From positions 1-16,122 of the forward strand of contig WKLE02000239.1 in the NCBI GenBank assembly GCA_014885115.2: 16,122 nt of DNA, given 5' to 3'. This stretch comes from Asterionellopsis glacialis. Its lineage: Eukaryota > Bacillariophyta > Plagiogrammaphyceae > Rhaphoneidales > Asterionellopsidaceae. The position numbers and the translations under genes are program-made. This document shows, one piece after another, positions 1 through 8,752 of the stretch. The notes beneath the pieces were generated by a model that worked only from the letters and a program-made list of their open reading frames with translations, was not told the origin of the DNA and did no database searches. Numbering within the stretch: the stretch's first letter is position 1; every line of letters starts with the position of its first letter.

Positions 1-2
1 CA

Positions 3-170
3 GTACCCTGGAGAAACAAAGACTTGCAAAAGTTAGGGCAAGTTGTTGTTGATGGTGATGTTTTGTGGTACGAAAAGGTGAGTCATCAATGTTGATATAT
101 ATATAATATTAAATGGTAATATTTTGTACTGCATATTAGTTAAAATAAAAATTAATCATTTTAGAAGTAG
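3..170 (+). CDS. 3' end of an unknown plus-strand gene (partial, probably spliced)
   Basis: An open frame enters from the left edge (codons from position 3) and reads 25 residues containing PWRNKDLQKLGQ and ending VDGDVLWYEK. A consensus GTGAGT donor follows at 78. A T-rich acceptor, CATTTTAG, ends at 164 and is followed at once by AAG TAG, so splicing would give a C-terminus of ...WYEKK and an 87-nt intron (78-164). Without splicing the frame ends at the TGA at 93-95 after five more residues. I prefer the spliced reading because donor, length and acceptor match the other introns here. The fragment is too short to recognise a family, and the rest of the gene lies outside the window. Confidence 0.5.
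78..164 (+). other. candidate terminal intron of the left-edge gene
   Basis: GTGAGT at the 5' end, an AT-rich body and TTTTAG at the 3' end; 87 nt, phase 0. The downstream exon would hold only one sense codon before TAG, which is why this is a moderate call. Confidence 0.45.
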
Positions 171-735
171 ATTTTAAAAAAGAGGTCTCCAAACGAAGAT
201 TTCTTTTTGAAAAACGAAATGAATCGTGCTTCTGCTTGATATACGAAAAACAAACTTCCACTGAAGAAAAATCTGTTCTATTGAGTTAGGGGTCGTTGGT
301 TATCTTGCTCCTTCTCTTCCCTATCCAAATCAAAAAGAGAATATCATGACTTTGTTGACGTAAAGTTCAGTGTGAACCCTATACGCAAAACAATACAAGG
401 TAAAAAAAAATAGCTACACACTGTACAGCATGTAATGATATTGTTGTGTCGTTTTGATGGTTTTTGTCTTGACCAATGCATTTTGTTCGAATGGTGCTGA
501 TATACAGTATTGTATCATACTAAAACTAGCAATGGAATGAAGGAGGTAGGATGGATGGATTTATCTTGTCTTTCATCATAATACTATCATAATACTAACT
601 CTGTGCGTTGCTTTAAAATGAGATACCACCGCACCAACCAGTATGGTTGGATACAATGTTGACGTACTTGTTCATCCCCAGTAGAGGACATTTCACTGAC
701 ATCTGAAGAGACCAGAATTCTAGAGTGAGAGTTCC
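171..735. other. intergenic, 3' flanks of two convergent genes
   Basis: No convincing coding frame on either strand. The stretch is AT-rich, with runs of A and TATATATA-like sequence near 100-110. The only ordered element I see is an 11-bp tandem duplication (ATCATAATACT twice) at 575-596. It presumably holds the 3' UTRs of the left-edge gene (plus) and the ZSWIM7-like gene (minus). Confidence 0.5.
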
Positions 736-1512
736 TTACGTAAAAACTTTTTGTAGAATAAGATTGGCATATTCTGAATCAGGTACCGATAATTCATTGC
801 ATGGACATTCCATATGTTCCATTAATTTTAAGGCCAACAAATGTTTACACAGTGCGTTAGGATCTTGTTTTGCTTTTTCAAAATAGGATCGACAGGTACA
901 ATAAAATAAACTTGGTAGTACGAATGGTGATTGTTGTTGTAGTTCTCGTTGTTTGGATATTTGGTTAATGGGAGGCATGAGACAAAAGTAATACATTTTG
1001 GAGGACGACGGTAACGGGGAGGATTGGTCTTGTTCTTGTGGATTTCTGTTGCTATTAGATGCTGTGGTCCCTTTCACGACATAGGCTATTCGTCCACTAG
1101 GATTTGATTTAATTCGTTGGATAGTATTGTATTCTGTCAGACTATCCAATACAGCCAATGCTGCTTCCAGAATATTATGGCTGTTGTTATTATTAGTAGT
1201 AGTAGTAGTAGCATTGGAGGCAGACGATGATCCACCACCAAATAAAAAATCTGCCACTTGCAAAACACATGTTCGTCGTTCGTCGAGCAATAATGCCTTG
1301 TCATTGTTTGATTTCATACAGGGTAAATTGACATGATCGTCATTTTCTTCGTCCTTATCATTGTCAGCATGAGTATTGGTGTTGGTGCCGTCGTCTTTGT
1401 TGTTCGAACCATGACGCTTTTCCATGGCAGAAAATAAATATTCATCAAAAAGTAGTATTGGATGAAGATATTCTGATGGTGGTGGTGATTGTTGTTGATT
1501 ATGGTGTTCCAT
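736..1512 (-). CDS. ZSWIM7: SWIM zinc-finger protein, ZSWIM7/SWS1-like (Shu complex, homologous recombination)
   Basis: Predicted 258-aa protein starting at the ATG at 1512, which has a good context (ACA before, G after). The open frame continues 23 codons upstream without another ATG. The C-terminal half carries a SWIM finger: C205 and C207 in FYCTCRSY, then C222 and H224 in ALCKHLLALKL, i.e. C-x-C-x14-C-x-H. Around it are the family features I know from human ZSWIM7: a hydrophobic segment with FLFGG, a SNPSGRIAYVVKG strand, and a tail with ELSVPDSEYANLIL. In animals and yeast SWS1 pairs with RAD51 paralogues (SWSAP1, Shu proteins) to promote RAD51 filament assembly in meiosis and repair; a nuclear role is inferred here. 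It is longer than the roughly 140-aa human protein because of low-complexity inserts (N/D/K-rich at about 36-60, T/N-rich at 100-112, S/Q-rich at 150-172). The partner gene is not in the window. Confidence 0.82.
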   Translation of the reverse strand: MEHHNQQQSPPPSEYLHPILLFDEYLFSAMEKRHGSNNKDDGTNTNTHADNDKDEENDDHVNLPCMKSNNDKALLLDERRTCVLQVADFLFGGGSSSASNATTTTTNNNNSHNILEAALAVLDSLTEYNTIQRIKSNPSGRIAYVVKGTTASNSNRNPQEQDQSSPLPSSSKMYYFCLMPPINQISKQRELQQQSPFVLPSLFYCTCRSYFEKAKQDPNALCKHLLALKLMEHMECPCNELSVPDSEYANLILQKVFT

Positions 1513-1978
1513 TGTGCTTGACGGTTTCACAAGTGAGTCAAACAGAATGGTGTTGTCGATTGCCGTTCTTTGTCTCTCCACTCATGGGCTTTTGTAACGT
1601 TGTGTCGTGTTGTTGGAGTGTGTGTGTGCTCTTGTTGGCGGCTTTCTCATATATCATCTACTTGCCGCCGCTCTAGAGAGAATTCAAAATCTCGAAATCT
1701 GTCAGCTATCAGATTTTGGCGCGCCGCCAGGTTCCATACAGCTAAGGAGTGCTGGCTGTGAAGATACCTTTTTTGAGGATATGATTCTTCTGTTTGTATT
1801 CACTCACTCTGTAGTCCCAAGTTCCTCACTACTAGTCCTTGAGATCAAGTCTAACACACCCACGGTCTAACGACTCATCACTCATTGATCCAATCAACTC
1901 AGTACATCATACCTTCACCTTCACATGCACTTAGTGAAACACAGCGAGGTTCAAAGTAACGTAATGTAATACAATACA
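1513..1978. promoter_or_regulatory. divergent promoter region between ZSWIM7-like and UPF0598 genes
   Basis: 466 bp separate the two start codons. It lacks a convincing gene; the short open frames on the plus strand here are shadows of, or run out of, the ZSWIM7-like coding region. It contains a GC-rich island around GGCGCGCC at 1718-1725, conspicuous in an otherwise AT-rich spacer, and an E2F-like octamer listed separately. Confidence 0.5.
1715..1722 (+). promoter_or_regulatory. E2F-like site TTTGGCGC
   Basis: Matches the E2F/DP consensus TTTSSCGC exactly and sits in the shared promoter of the recombination gene ZSWIM7 and UPF0598, about 203 bp from the ZSWIM7 ATG. E2F control of DNA-repair genes is known in plants and animals. 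Occupancy here is inference, and an 8-mer match of this degeneracy is expected about twice by chance in 16 kb on both strands. Confidence 0.3.
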
Positions 1979-3214
1979 ATGACAGCAGTGCACTTGACTC
2001 TACAAAGGCTTGTGACAACAAATTGCTGTCCTGCAGCAACATTATGGTCACGTCGCATTGTTCCTACAATACGACAGAATGTATCAACAAAATATTATAA
2101 AACATCCACTACCATACAATGGGGAGTATCATTGAACAAGGAAATCAATAACTACAACACCAGCAACGTCCCTAAAGACACAAGAGAAATAAAACGCTGC
2201 AGCAGCAGTAGTAGTAGTAGTTCTTCGTATATTGATGAATGGTTTGAATCTATTGTAAAATCCACTCAATTTTATGAAGATTGTGCATCACCACATGACA
2301 CAAAACGAAAAATTTATTTTTACAATGTAGATTTACAGGGACGTGTATTTTTAGAAGAAACATTACCTAAAAATATTGCAACATCCATCAAACATGTACC
2401 ATTTTTAGATTTTTTATTTACTCACATGAAACATACAGGTACACGTGAGGGTCAAATTTTACAAACATTACAAATGCAACAACAACAACAACAACAACAA
2501 CAACAAGAAAAAATAAAAGGAGAAACTTATAACAAGAATACCGCTACCATGACAGATATAACAAAAGATTACCCGTATGTATCACCATGTGGAGTTGAAT
2601 TGAACTTTATGCGTCCTGCTGATTCGGTGATTGTATTCCATTCCATTGTAATTCAAAACGAAGAAAATACCAATGGCAGTAACACAAAGGAGGACAATCA
2701 TGGTAAAAAAGACATAGACAGCAAAGAACAAAAACAACAACAACAACTTCTATGCTTTGCTGGTTCCTTGACACAACCCTTTGATCCTGAAAAATTAGCC
2801 ATTAGTCCAATTACCGGAAGATTATATCATGAATTGGTTGCACCCCAAAATGATTCTTTGTCCTCCAAGAAACGTACAACACCTCTTCATACTACATCCA
2901 AAACAACCTCCTCCTCCTCCTCTAATTATGGGCAACCACCACGAGTAGAATATGGATTGATACGATCTGCCTTGGCAGTTTCGTTATCGGAACATATTGT
3001 ATTTAATAATAACGATCGAACAAATGACGATGACAACCAGGAACAAACCAAAGATATGAACCAAAAAGATAGTTCGATAGCGGTGGAATATTCGGATATG
3101 GATTTTGTGGATGAAACAAACTCATCATTATCCATATATCCTATCCGATGGTTGCCATCGTATGCTGAACCAGGTCCATGGGCCATGCCATTCCATGAAG
3201 GTATTGATGAATGA
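1979..3214 (+). CDS. UPF0598 family protein (C8orf82-like), probably mitochondrial
   Basis: 411 aa, ATG at 1979 with A at -3. The UPF0598 core runs from about residue 109 to 390 in blocks: KIYFYNVDLQGRVFLEET, a KHVPFLDFLFTHMK block, YPYVSPCGVELNFMRPADS with VIVFHSIV, LLCFAGSLTQPFDPEKLA, GRLYHEL, GLIRSALAVSLSEHI, and a closing YPIRWLP. These line up in order with the human C8orf82 protein as I remember it. The family's biochemical function is unknown; the human member is assigned to mitochondria. The first 90 or so residues have many Arg, Ser and Thr and almost no acids (e.g. LWSRRIVPTIRQN), as in a mitochondrial presequence. It is nearly twice the human length because low-complexity inserts separate the blocks: a serine run near 74-82, ten glutamines encoded by CAA repeats, and N/D/K/Q-rich linkers. 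Shares a divergent promoter with the ZSWIM7-like gene. Confidence 0.8.
   Translation: MTAVHLTLQRLVTTNCCPAATLWSRRIVPTIRQNVSTKYYKTSTTIQWGVSLNKEINNYNTSNVPKDTREIKRCSSSSSSSSSYIDEWFESIVKSTQFYEDCASPHDTKRKIYFYNVDLQGRVFLEETLPKNIATSIKHVPFLDFLFTHMKHTGTREGQILQTLQMQQQQQQQQQQEKIKGETYNKNTATMTDITKDYPYVSPCGVELNFMRPADSVIVFHSIVIQNEENTNGSNTKEDNHGKKDIDSKEQKQQQQLLCFAGSLTQPFDPEKLAISPITGRLYHELVAPQNDSLSSKKRTTPLHTTSKTTSSSSSNYGQPPRVEYGLIRSALAVSLSEHIVFNNNDRTNDDDNQEQTKDMNQKDSSIAVEYSDMDFVDETNSSLSIYPIRWLPSYAEPGPWAMPFHEGIDE
2477..2506 (+). repeat. (CAA)10 trinucleotide repeat encoding poly-Gln
   Basis: Ten uninterrupted CAA codons between the second and third conserved UPF0598 blocks. A pure, uninterrupted triplet run is likely to be length-polymorphic between strains. 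A shorter CAA run lies near 2735-2746 in the same gene. Confidence 0.85.
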
Positions 3215-3378
3215 TTGTATTCTTATTTTTTAAAGTTTTGAAATTCGCTTTGTTGATACCATTACCGTATAGAAACTGGTTTATTTCAATGTATGGATGT
3301 AGTCTTGATTTAAAGGGCACACATTATAGCTTTTCTAAAATAGCTTTTTCATCAACAAATCAGAGCACAAATATATTC
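3215..3378. other. convergent 3' spacer between UPF0598 and VOC genes
   Basis: 164 bp of AT-rich sequence between two stop codons, without a coding frame of note. It must contain both 3' UTRs and cleavage sites unless the transcripts overlap. Confidence 0.45.
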
Positions 3379-4041
3379 CTATTTCTTCCATCTTGGATGA
3401 TCATCAATGCGTTTAGCAAATGATAGTTCATGACCCATGGGATCACGTAAATGAAAGTATCGTTCACCCCACGGTGCATCTCGTGGTGCAAATTCAGGTG
3501 AAAGACCCCCCTTCAATGCCATTTGATATAATTCATCTACATTGGACACATGAATGACACAACGACCCCAACCGATATTATTACTATCATTGGGTGATAC
3601 CACTGGTGGTTCATACGTTTCATCATGAAGTAGATTAATGTATACACATTCACGTTCTGTATAATCACCATTGGGGGATAACGTTGTAAAAACATCTTTT
3701 GGGCCACCACCCATTGTGATTGACAAACCAAGTTTTTCATAAAATTGTACACTTTCTTTCATATTTCGTGTTGCCAATGTCAGCGCATTGAATGATTCCC
3801 ACAAACACGAAGAAGAAGATTTTGGTACAGCATGCATCTGACTACTTGTTTTTATTCTTCTTGCTGTTAATGTTGTCGAGGCTTGCTTTTTAGGACGCCA
3901 AAGGATTCTTTGGTTGGGATGGGAATGATGTGAATTATTTATCGTCCAAGATTCACTAGGGATTGGAATCATCACCACTACGCTAAGAAAGATAATGTGT
4001 TGGCAGATCATAGGAGCCGTTCCGGATGCTAATGACACCAT
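3379..4041 (-). CDS. VOC/glyoxalase-fold protein with N-terminal targeting sequence
   Basis: 220 aa, ATG at 4041 in a good context (GCC before, G after). Residues about 84-212 form one vicinal-oxygen-chelate domain: FNALTLATRNMKESVQFYEKLGL at its start (beta-alpha unit, FYEKLGL is the typical helix end), IGWGRCVIHVSNVDELYQMA in the middle, and the closing YFHLRDPMGHELSFA, where E205 is in the usual metal-ligand position. The first beta strand (ALTLATR) lacks the His commonly used as first ligand, so the reaction cannot be assigned; 'glyoxalase/bleomycin-resistance family' is as far as the sequence goes. The N-terminus has a hydrophobic segment (residues 11-28, ICQHIIFLSVVVMIPIP) followed by a basic, Ser/Thr-rich stretch to about 75. 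This could be a signal peptide or the bipartite signal/transit peptide used for plastid import in diatoms. Confidence 0.78.
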   Translation of the reverse strand: MVSLASGTAPMICQHIIFLSVVVMIPIPSESWTINNSHHSHPNQRILWRPKKQASTTLTARRIKTSSQMHAVPKSSSSCLWESFNALTLATRNMKESVQFYEKLGLSITMGGGPKDVFTTLSPNGDYTERECVYINLLHDETYEPPVVSPNDSNNIGWGRCVIHVSNVDELYQMALKGGLSPEFAPRDAPWGERYFHLRDPMGHELSFAKRIDDHPRWKK

Positions 4042-4473
4042 GGCCGTTGTTTTCTATTTTCGCAGGATTTTGAGAAAGGTATCTTTTGTTCGACCTGTAC
4101 GAAAAACAAATTGAAAATATCAGGATGCTGTAAAAATAACTGGGGTACCCCGAAAAAATAATAAGAACTCTAACCTTTGTATGCCCAAAAACAGTTCCTG
4201 ACACTCGTCATCCGTCATCAAATAATACACCTGATGGATGCAGATTCTTCGTTTTTTTTTGGCAATGATGAATCATCATCACAAAACACAATCGCTGGGA
4301 TAGATATCATATACATCGTCTCTTATCTTCTGTATTTCGGTACAACTGAAAAATTAGTTTTATCTATTTGATTCATTCAACAGGCCAATCAATCTTTCCA
4401 ATCGGTGTTGGCAATTTGTTGTTGACGTGCACGTATCATTTTGGTTTTAGCAAAAGCGCAAGTACTATATCGA
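4042..4473. promoter_or_regulatory. divergent promoter region between VOC and renalase-like genes
   Basis: 432 bp between the start codons, AT-rich, with no supported gene. A perfect 10-bp palindrome GGGGTACCCC lies at 4142-4151, about 100 bp upstream of the VOC start, and a T9 run sits at 4253-4261. A possible 3' splice site, TTTTGGTTTTAG, ends at 4449 and would matter if the renalase-like gene has an upstream exon. Confidence 0.4.
4142..4151. promoter_or_regulatory. perfect palindrome GGGGTACCCC
   Basis: A 10-bp perfect palindrome in a divergent promoter, with a core (GGTACC) also found many times in the promoter at 13373-13610. A role is unproven. Confidence 0.25.
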
Positions 4474-5727
4474 ATGAAGTTACTGGACAGACTTGAATTT
4501 GGGTTCACACTTGTAATGATGCTTACAGTTCCGCCAACATCAGTTGTAGAGAGTCTAAATGTTGCTGTACTGGGTTCTGGTGTAGCTGGTTCAACAGCAG
4601 CAAGGGAACTTGCTGATGCTGGAGTTACTGTAACAGTGTTTGAATGTGGTTTTGGTGTGGGGGGGAGAACTTCAACACGTATCACACGAGATGAATCCAA
4701 GTTTGCATTTGATCATGGTGCGCAATACATTGGAAAGCCTAAAACAGAACTATTTACTAATACATTAAGAGAGTGGGAATCCCAAGGATTTGTGAAGGAA
4801 TGGAAAGGTCGCTTTGGAGAAGTACTTGCGTCATCGGGAGGAGGAGATGGAGACGAGTCGTCGTCGTCGTCTTCTTCACTTAAAATAAAACATGATGCTC
4901 CTGGCAAACCGCACTTTGTTGGGTACCCAACGATGAATAGTATTTGTAAGAACTTACTGGATCATGAAAACATTCAAATAGTTTTACAGACTCGAGCATG
5001 TGCCAAATGGGATGACTCTCGTAGAAAATGGGACCTTACATCTCACGGAGAACGAAAACCACTTGGTCAATTCGACTGGCTTGTTGGAGGTGATAGACTA
5101 AGTGCCACTAACAATCGTGCTGATCTACGAGATGCACCTGTAGATGGCTTCAAAGCTCTTGTGGAACCCATTGTATCTGTTCCAAGCCTTACTCTTATGG
5201 TTGCATTTGAAGCTCCACTTGACAATGTTCCTTTGGATGGCATTCTATTCGAACAAAAAGACGACGGAGAGGGAAAACAATTTGGTGCCTTGGGCTGGGC
5301 AGCCCGCGATACCTCCAAACCTGGACGAGAACGCCCAGATGGAAGAGAGTGCTGGGTCGTCCAGAGTGCACCAAAAATTGCCGACGAGATTATTTCATCC
5401 ACAGAGGGGACAAGCTTTGAAAATAAGAGAGAACAAGTTCGTGAAAAAGCAAAAGAAATTTTGCTTGCTGATTTTTTATCTGCTGTTCAAAAGCTGAGCA
5501 ACAAGCCCGATTCTGATGCTCCCAATCCAGAAATTGCAACTGCAATTGGGCACCGTTGGTCCGCAGCCTTTCCAGTTCCCCATCAAGACGTCGATGAATT
5601 CTTTACCAACAAAGATTGTAATTTTGCTGCCTGTGGAGACTATATGGGAAAACTGACCGGCCGGGTAGAAGGTGCATATCTTAGTGGTAGGGCGGCGGCA
5701 GCTGCCATAATTGATGCCAACGTATGA
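4474..5727 (+). CDS. renalase-like FAD/NAD(P)-dependent oxidoreductase
   Basis: 417 aa from the ATG at 4474; the frame extends upstream to a TTG at 4441 but without ATG, and a stop lies at 4423. The FAD-binding Rossmann motif GSGVAG is at residues 34-39, followed by VTVTVFE (end of beta 2) and the GVGGRTSTRI segment at 61-70, then FDHGAQYI at about 79-86, as in renalase and related amine-oxidase-like flavoproteins. The middle has PSLTLMVAFEAPL, LGWAARDTSKPGR and CWVVQSAP, which match renalase segments in order. The C-terminal FAD contact GHRWSAAFP and CGDYMGK..GRVEGAYLSGRAAAAAI complete the fold. Human renalase oxidises isomeric NAD(P)H; bacterial and algal relatives are mostly untested. Residues 1-28 are hydrophobic around FTLVMMLTV and may be a signal or anchor. 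Ends 77 bp from the convergent U2SURP stop. Confidence 0.8.
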   Translation: MKLLDRLEFGFTLVMMLTVPPTSVVESLNVAVLGSGVAGSTAARELADAGVTVTVFECGFGVGGRTSTRITRDESKFAFDHGAQYIGKPKTELFTNTLREWESQGFVKEWKGRFGEVLASSGGGDGDESSSSSSSLKIKHDAPGKPHFVGYPTMNSICKNLLDHENIQIVLQTRACAKWDDSRRKWDLTSHGERKPLGQFDWLVGGDRLSATNNRADLRDAPVDGFKALVEPIVSVPSLTLMVAFEAPLDNVPLDGILFEQKDDGEGKQFGALGWAARDTSKPGRERPDGRECWVVQSAPKIADEIISSTEGTSFENKREQVREKAKEILLADFLSAVQKLSNKPDSDAPNPEIATAIGHRWSAAFPVPHQDVDEFFTNKDCNFAACGDYMGKLTGRVEGAYLSGRAAAAAIIDANV

Positions 5728-5804
5728 CCAGGGGTAGACTAATTTCGAAGCTATAGCGTTATACTCTCGAAAGCACCAAAGTATGGTGAGAGGTCGAGCA
5801 TTCT

Positions 5805-8214
5805 TTACCCTCTATCGTCCAACTCATCCTCTCCAATTGACTCACCGTCCATACTCTCTTCATCCAGTGGCTCGCCATCAAGATCGCTTTCGTTGAGCTC
5901 CTCACCGTCGATGTCACTGTATTCAACGGGTTCACCATCGATATCCTCTGTTGATTCATCCTTCATGTCTGTGGTGGTGACGTTTTTGTCTGTTGTAGCG
6001 ATTTCAACTTTGTTTGCTTCTTCTTCGTCGTCGTCGTCGTCTACATCCTTCCAGTCGCCTCGAGGTTTTTCTACAGCCGCTATTTCTTTTTCACTTGAAG
6101 GATCTTCTTCTCGGGGTAATTCACTTGCTTCGCTTTCTTTCGTCTTTTCTTTTTCTTCGGCTGGGAGGTCTTCTTTGACAACAATTTCCCTGCCTTCAAA
6201 ACGCGCATGCAACTCATCTAAGAAAGTTGGGTTGTAGACACTCCAGTTTGTCCAGGCGCACAAAACAGCGCTGACAGCATTTCGAAGTTTGTTCATAGTC
6301 ATCCGACCAAGCGTACCGTTCCCATGTTTCCCCAAACTTGTAAATACATCAGGTGCCATCGCTTCTATTGCATCTCTATAGCGAAATGCATTGCGAACAC
6401 CAGGCTGTTGACTATTGTACAGTACATCAGACAAAAGAAACATTCTTGCGATTCTGGTGTCAACGCTGACATTATTTGAGCTTTCGAGAAGTAATTCTTT
6501 TAACAAAGTTGATATTTGCTTAGAAGCCGCACTCTTATCAAAACAAAAGGCCATAGCTTCACATATTGCTTCTCGTGATGCACAGAGTTTCTTCTTTACC
6601 AGTATATTGAATTGTTCCAAGTCATGCTCATTCAGTTTGGCACCACCATCTGCAGAACCAGCCATTGTAGATCCAAACTTCGCCTGTTCTAGTTGCCGCC
6701 CGGTCAAGAAATCCTTTCGCTCGGCAATGAGTTTCCTTTCCTGTTTGCGTTGCCGGATCTCTTCTTCTCTTTCTAGTTCAGCTTGCTCTTCTTGACGTGC
6801 TGCCTCTCTATCTAGAGATGGGGGGATCCAAAACCTTCCGTTTGGCTGAATCATAACAAATGGATCGGTCCTCCACGCACCAAATCCATCCCCTTGGCAA
6901 AAAGCAAATACTCTCCACCTGTAAAAGATGTGTTCTTTGCGAAGTAATTCGCTTTCATTTGATTTTTCAAGGGTCAAAAAGTAGTATTCGGGATTGTTTG
7001 ATTCTCTTTCCAACAGAACTTTTTCGAATATCGACCCATCTCTGGCGACAAATGAAGCCACAGTTGTTATCATTTTGAGCCGCTTCGGATCCTTTGGTGC
7101 AACCACATGGATGGCGTCGTTGGCATGAATAAGAGGGTCGTATTTTGGGACCTTGAACTGTGCTATTTCGACTGCACCCGTATTATTGTTGAGCTTTTGT
7201 CGCTTGCTTGTACTTTCCAAGTCACTAGGTCGTGGTTTTTTCCGGATAGCTGGGATAACACCGCCTGTCCCACGTTTGATCACTTTCTTTACATTCTTTC
7301 CCCATCTTAACATTAGGCGTCGCCCAACTCTAAAAGGATCTGCCTCGTTGAATGCGTCCATCGCATCTTGGGCGTCTTCCCTATTCAGAAAACATACAAA
7401 GCCTGTGTTGCGATTTCTCGCTCTTTCTTCTGCGGTTCTTGGCCACATAATCTTTACAGAGTACAAATCACCTAGAGATAGATAAGATGAGAGATATGCA
7501 ATATGTCCATTTCATCCACGAATTTGTCCCCCATGTATTGAATCAATAGTAATGTAGGTCCAAATGATCGAAAATGACAGAAAACTTGTTCGTTTGTGTT
7601 AGACGCAAATTTTATAATGCGATTTCACTGGGAAAAAACAACGCTCTTGCTACTGCCATGCAAAAATCTGTGGCAAAACAAAAAAGACAGGAAATATTAT
7701 ATTTCTCACCAAACTGTCGAAACATCTCAGACACTTCTTCTTCGGTAATAGCTGGATCAAGATTCCCTACAAAAACATTTGTCGTGAGCATTTCTTCCTC
7801 GTTAGATTCACAGTAACTACCCTTCTTCATAGGGGCAAAGCGATCTCTAGAAGCTGGTCCATATTTTCCAACTGAATTCTTTTCTGCTTCCAATTCTTGT
7901 AGTAGTGCATCCATCTTGGCCTTGCGACTATCAGTAGTATGATGGTGTCGTTTCATAGACGATGTATTGACTACGGGCAATTTCGGTGATTTTTGTACTT
8001 GTGATGTCTGCGGTTCTATTATTATCGCTGTTTTGTTATCATTGCCTGCTGTCACACCATTACTAGAACTTGGAGCCTTGCTGGATGGAGTACTTTCTTT
8101 TTTAGGTCCAGGAGATTTTTTGGTCGTCTTCCTGGACAAGGCTGAAAACGCATCTTCTTCATCGGACGACGAAGATTCTTCTTCGGGGATTCCAGCGCGT
8201 TGTCGCCTTATCAT
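5805..8214 (-). CDS. U2SURP: U2SURP/SR140, U2 snRNP-associated RRM-SURP-CID protein
   Basis: Two exons, 8214-7710 and 7471-5805, joined give 723 aa. Domains in order: a Ser/acidic N-terminus; an RRM (about 143-228) with TTNVFVGNL as RNP2 and NRNTGFVCFLNREDAQDAM as the RNP1 region, including the family signature YSVKIMWPRTAEERAR; a SURP module (about 286-332, MITTVASFVARDGSIFE and NNPEYYFL) with the following HIFYRWRVFAFCQGD; a helical CID-type region (about 445-592, ICEAMAFCFDKSAAS, RIARMFLLSDVLYNS, WTNWSVYNPTFLDEL); and an acidic tail with DGEP/DGES repeats like the DG-P repeats of human SR140. It is part of the 17S U2 snRNP in the nucleus and acts in branch-site recognition. The start is the first ATG; the frame is open only to a TAG at 8260-8262, and the N-terminus is shorter than in human (no clear KLKAFS-type motif), so an upstream exon is possible. 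Confidence 0.9.
7472..7709 (-). other. U2SURP intron (238 nt) splitting the RRM
   Basis: On the minus strand the donor is G|GTGAGA (GT at 7709-7708) and the acceptor CTATCTCTAG|GT (AG at 7473-7472), phase 1. Joining restores MFRQFG-DLYSVKIMWPR, a continuous RRM exactly as in SR140 homologues, which makes the boundary near certain. It is the longest intron in the window. Confidence 0.9.
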
Positions 8215-8720
8215 CTTTTTTTGCAACCTTGATGAAAGCGAGAGTTTTTCTACGTGTTGCTAAAGCGCCTCTTTAAACCTCCGTATACTGTAACTTGAAA
8301 TGACTCTGATAGTGCTGTGTTCTTAGAGATGAAAGCGATGGTGGTGTAAGTTTCCATTGATGGAGCGAGTGTGGAGATCCGATTATCTCCTATCGATAGC
8401 GTTTAGACCCCTAAAATATTAAGGTCCAAGCTAAATCATATTTAGTTTCATTTCCATCGATTGATATTTTGTTCAATTATTAGATTTAATGATATTTGTT
8501 AATATTAGACCAAATATATAAAATAGTTTTTTCACATCAATATTTTATCATAACCTAAATAAGTTCTTTCAAAGTTGCGAATGTCTCTTGCATTAGATGG
8601 GTTAGAGTTATTTTGTACATGCATTTGGAGATTTTTTATTCGATTTGAAGAGATTGAAAGATGTCCGCCGCACAGGACTGCACAGTCTGTACCTCATCTG
8701 ATGGCCTTGTTGCGATCCTG

Positions 8721-8730
8721 TCCCGCCAAA
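8721..8730 (-). promoter_or_regulatory. E2F-like site TTTGGCGGGA
   Basis: Read on the minus strand this 10-mer equals the canonical E2F/DP site. It lies 240 bp upstream of the FUN14-like ATG and 507 bp upstream of the U2SURP ATG, and is more specific than the usual degenerate octamer. Binding is inferred. Confidence 0.4.
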
Positions 8731-8752
8731 GATACTGCCACGCGACGGATTT

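Noticed and set aside
485..500. GTTCGAAT as a tRNA T-loop
   Set aside because: Flanking bases do not form the 5-bp T stem, and no matching acceptor or anticodon arms are visible.
1127..1870. Several 60-90-codon plus-strand frames over the ZSWIM7-like gene and its promoter
   Set aside because: Antisense to or trailing out of the ZSWIM7-like coding region; hydrophobic runs (poly-Leu/Val) are the complement of Asn/Thr repeat codons.
4389..4700. 103-codon open frame on the minus strand overlapping the renalase-like start
   Set aside because: Entirely antisense to the FAD-binding region; Ser/Thr/Pro-rich composition follows from the complementary codons. The ending looked protein-like but matches nothing.
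5067..5402. 111-codon minus-strand and 117-codon plus-strand frames inside the renalase-like gene
   Set aside because: Shadows of a well-conserved coding region in other frames.
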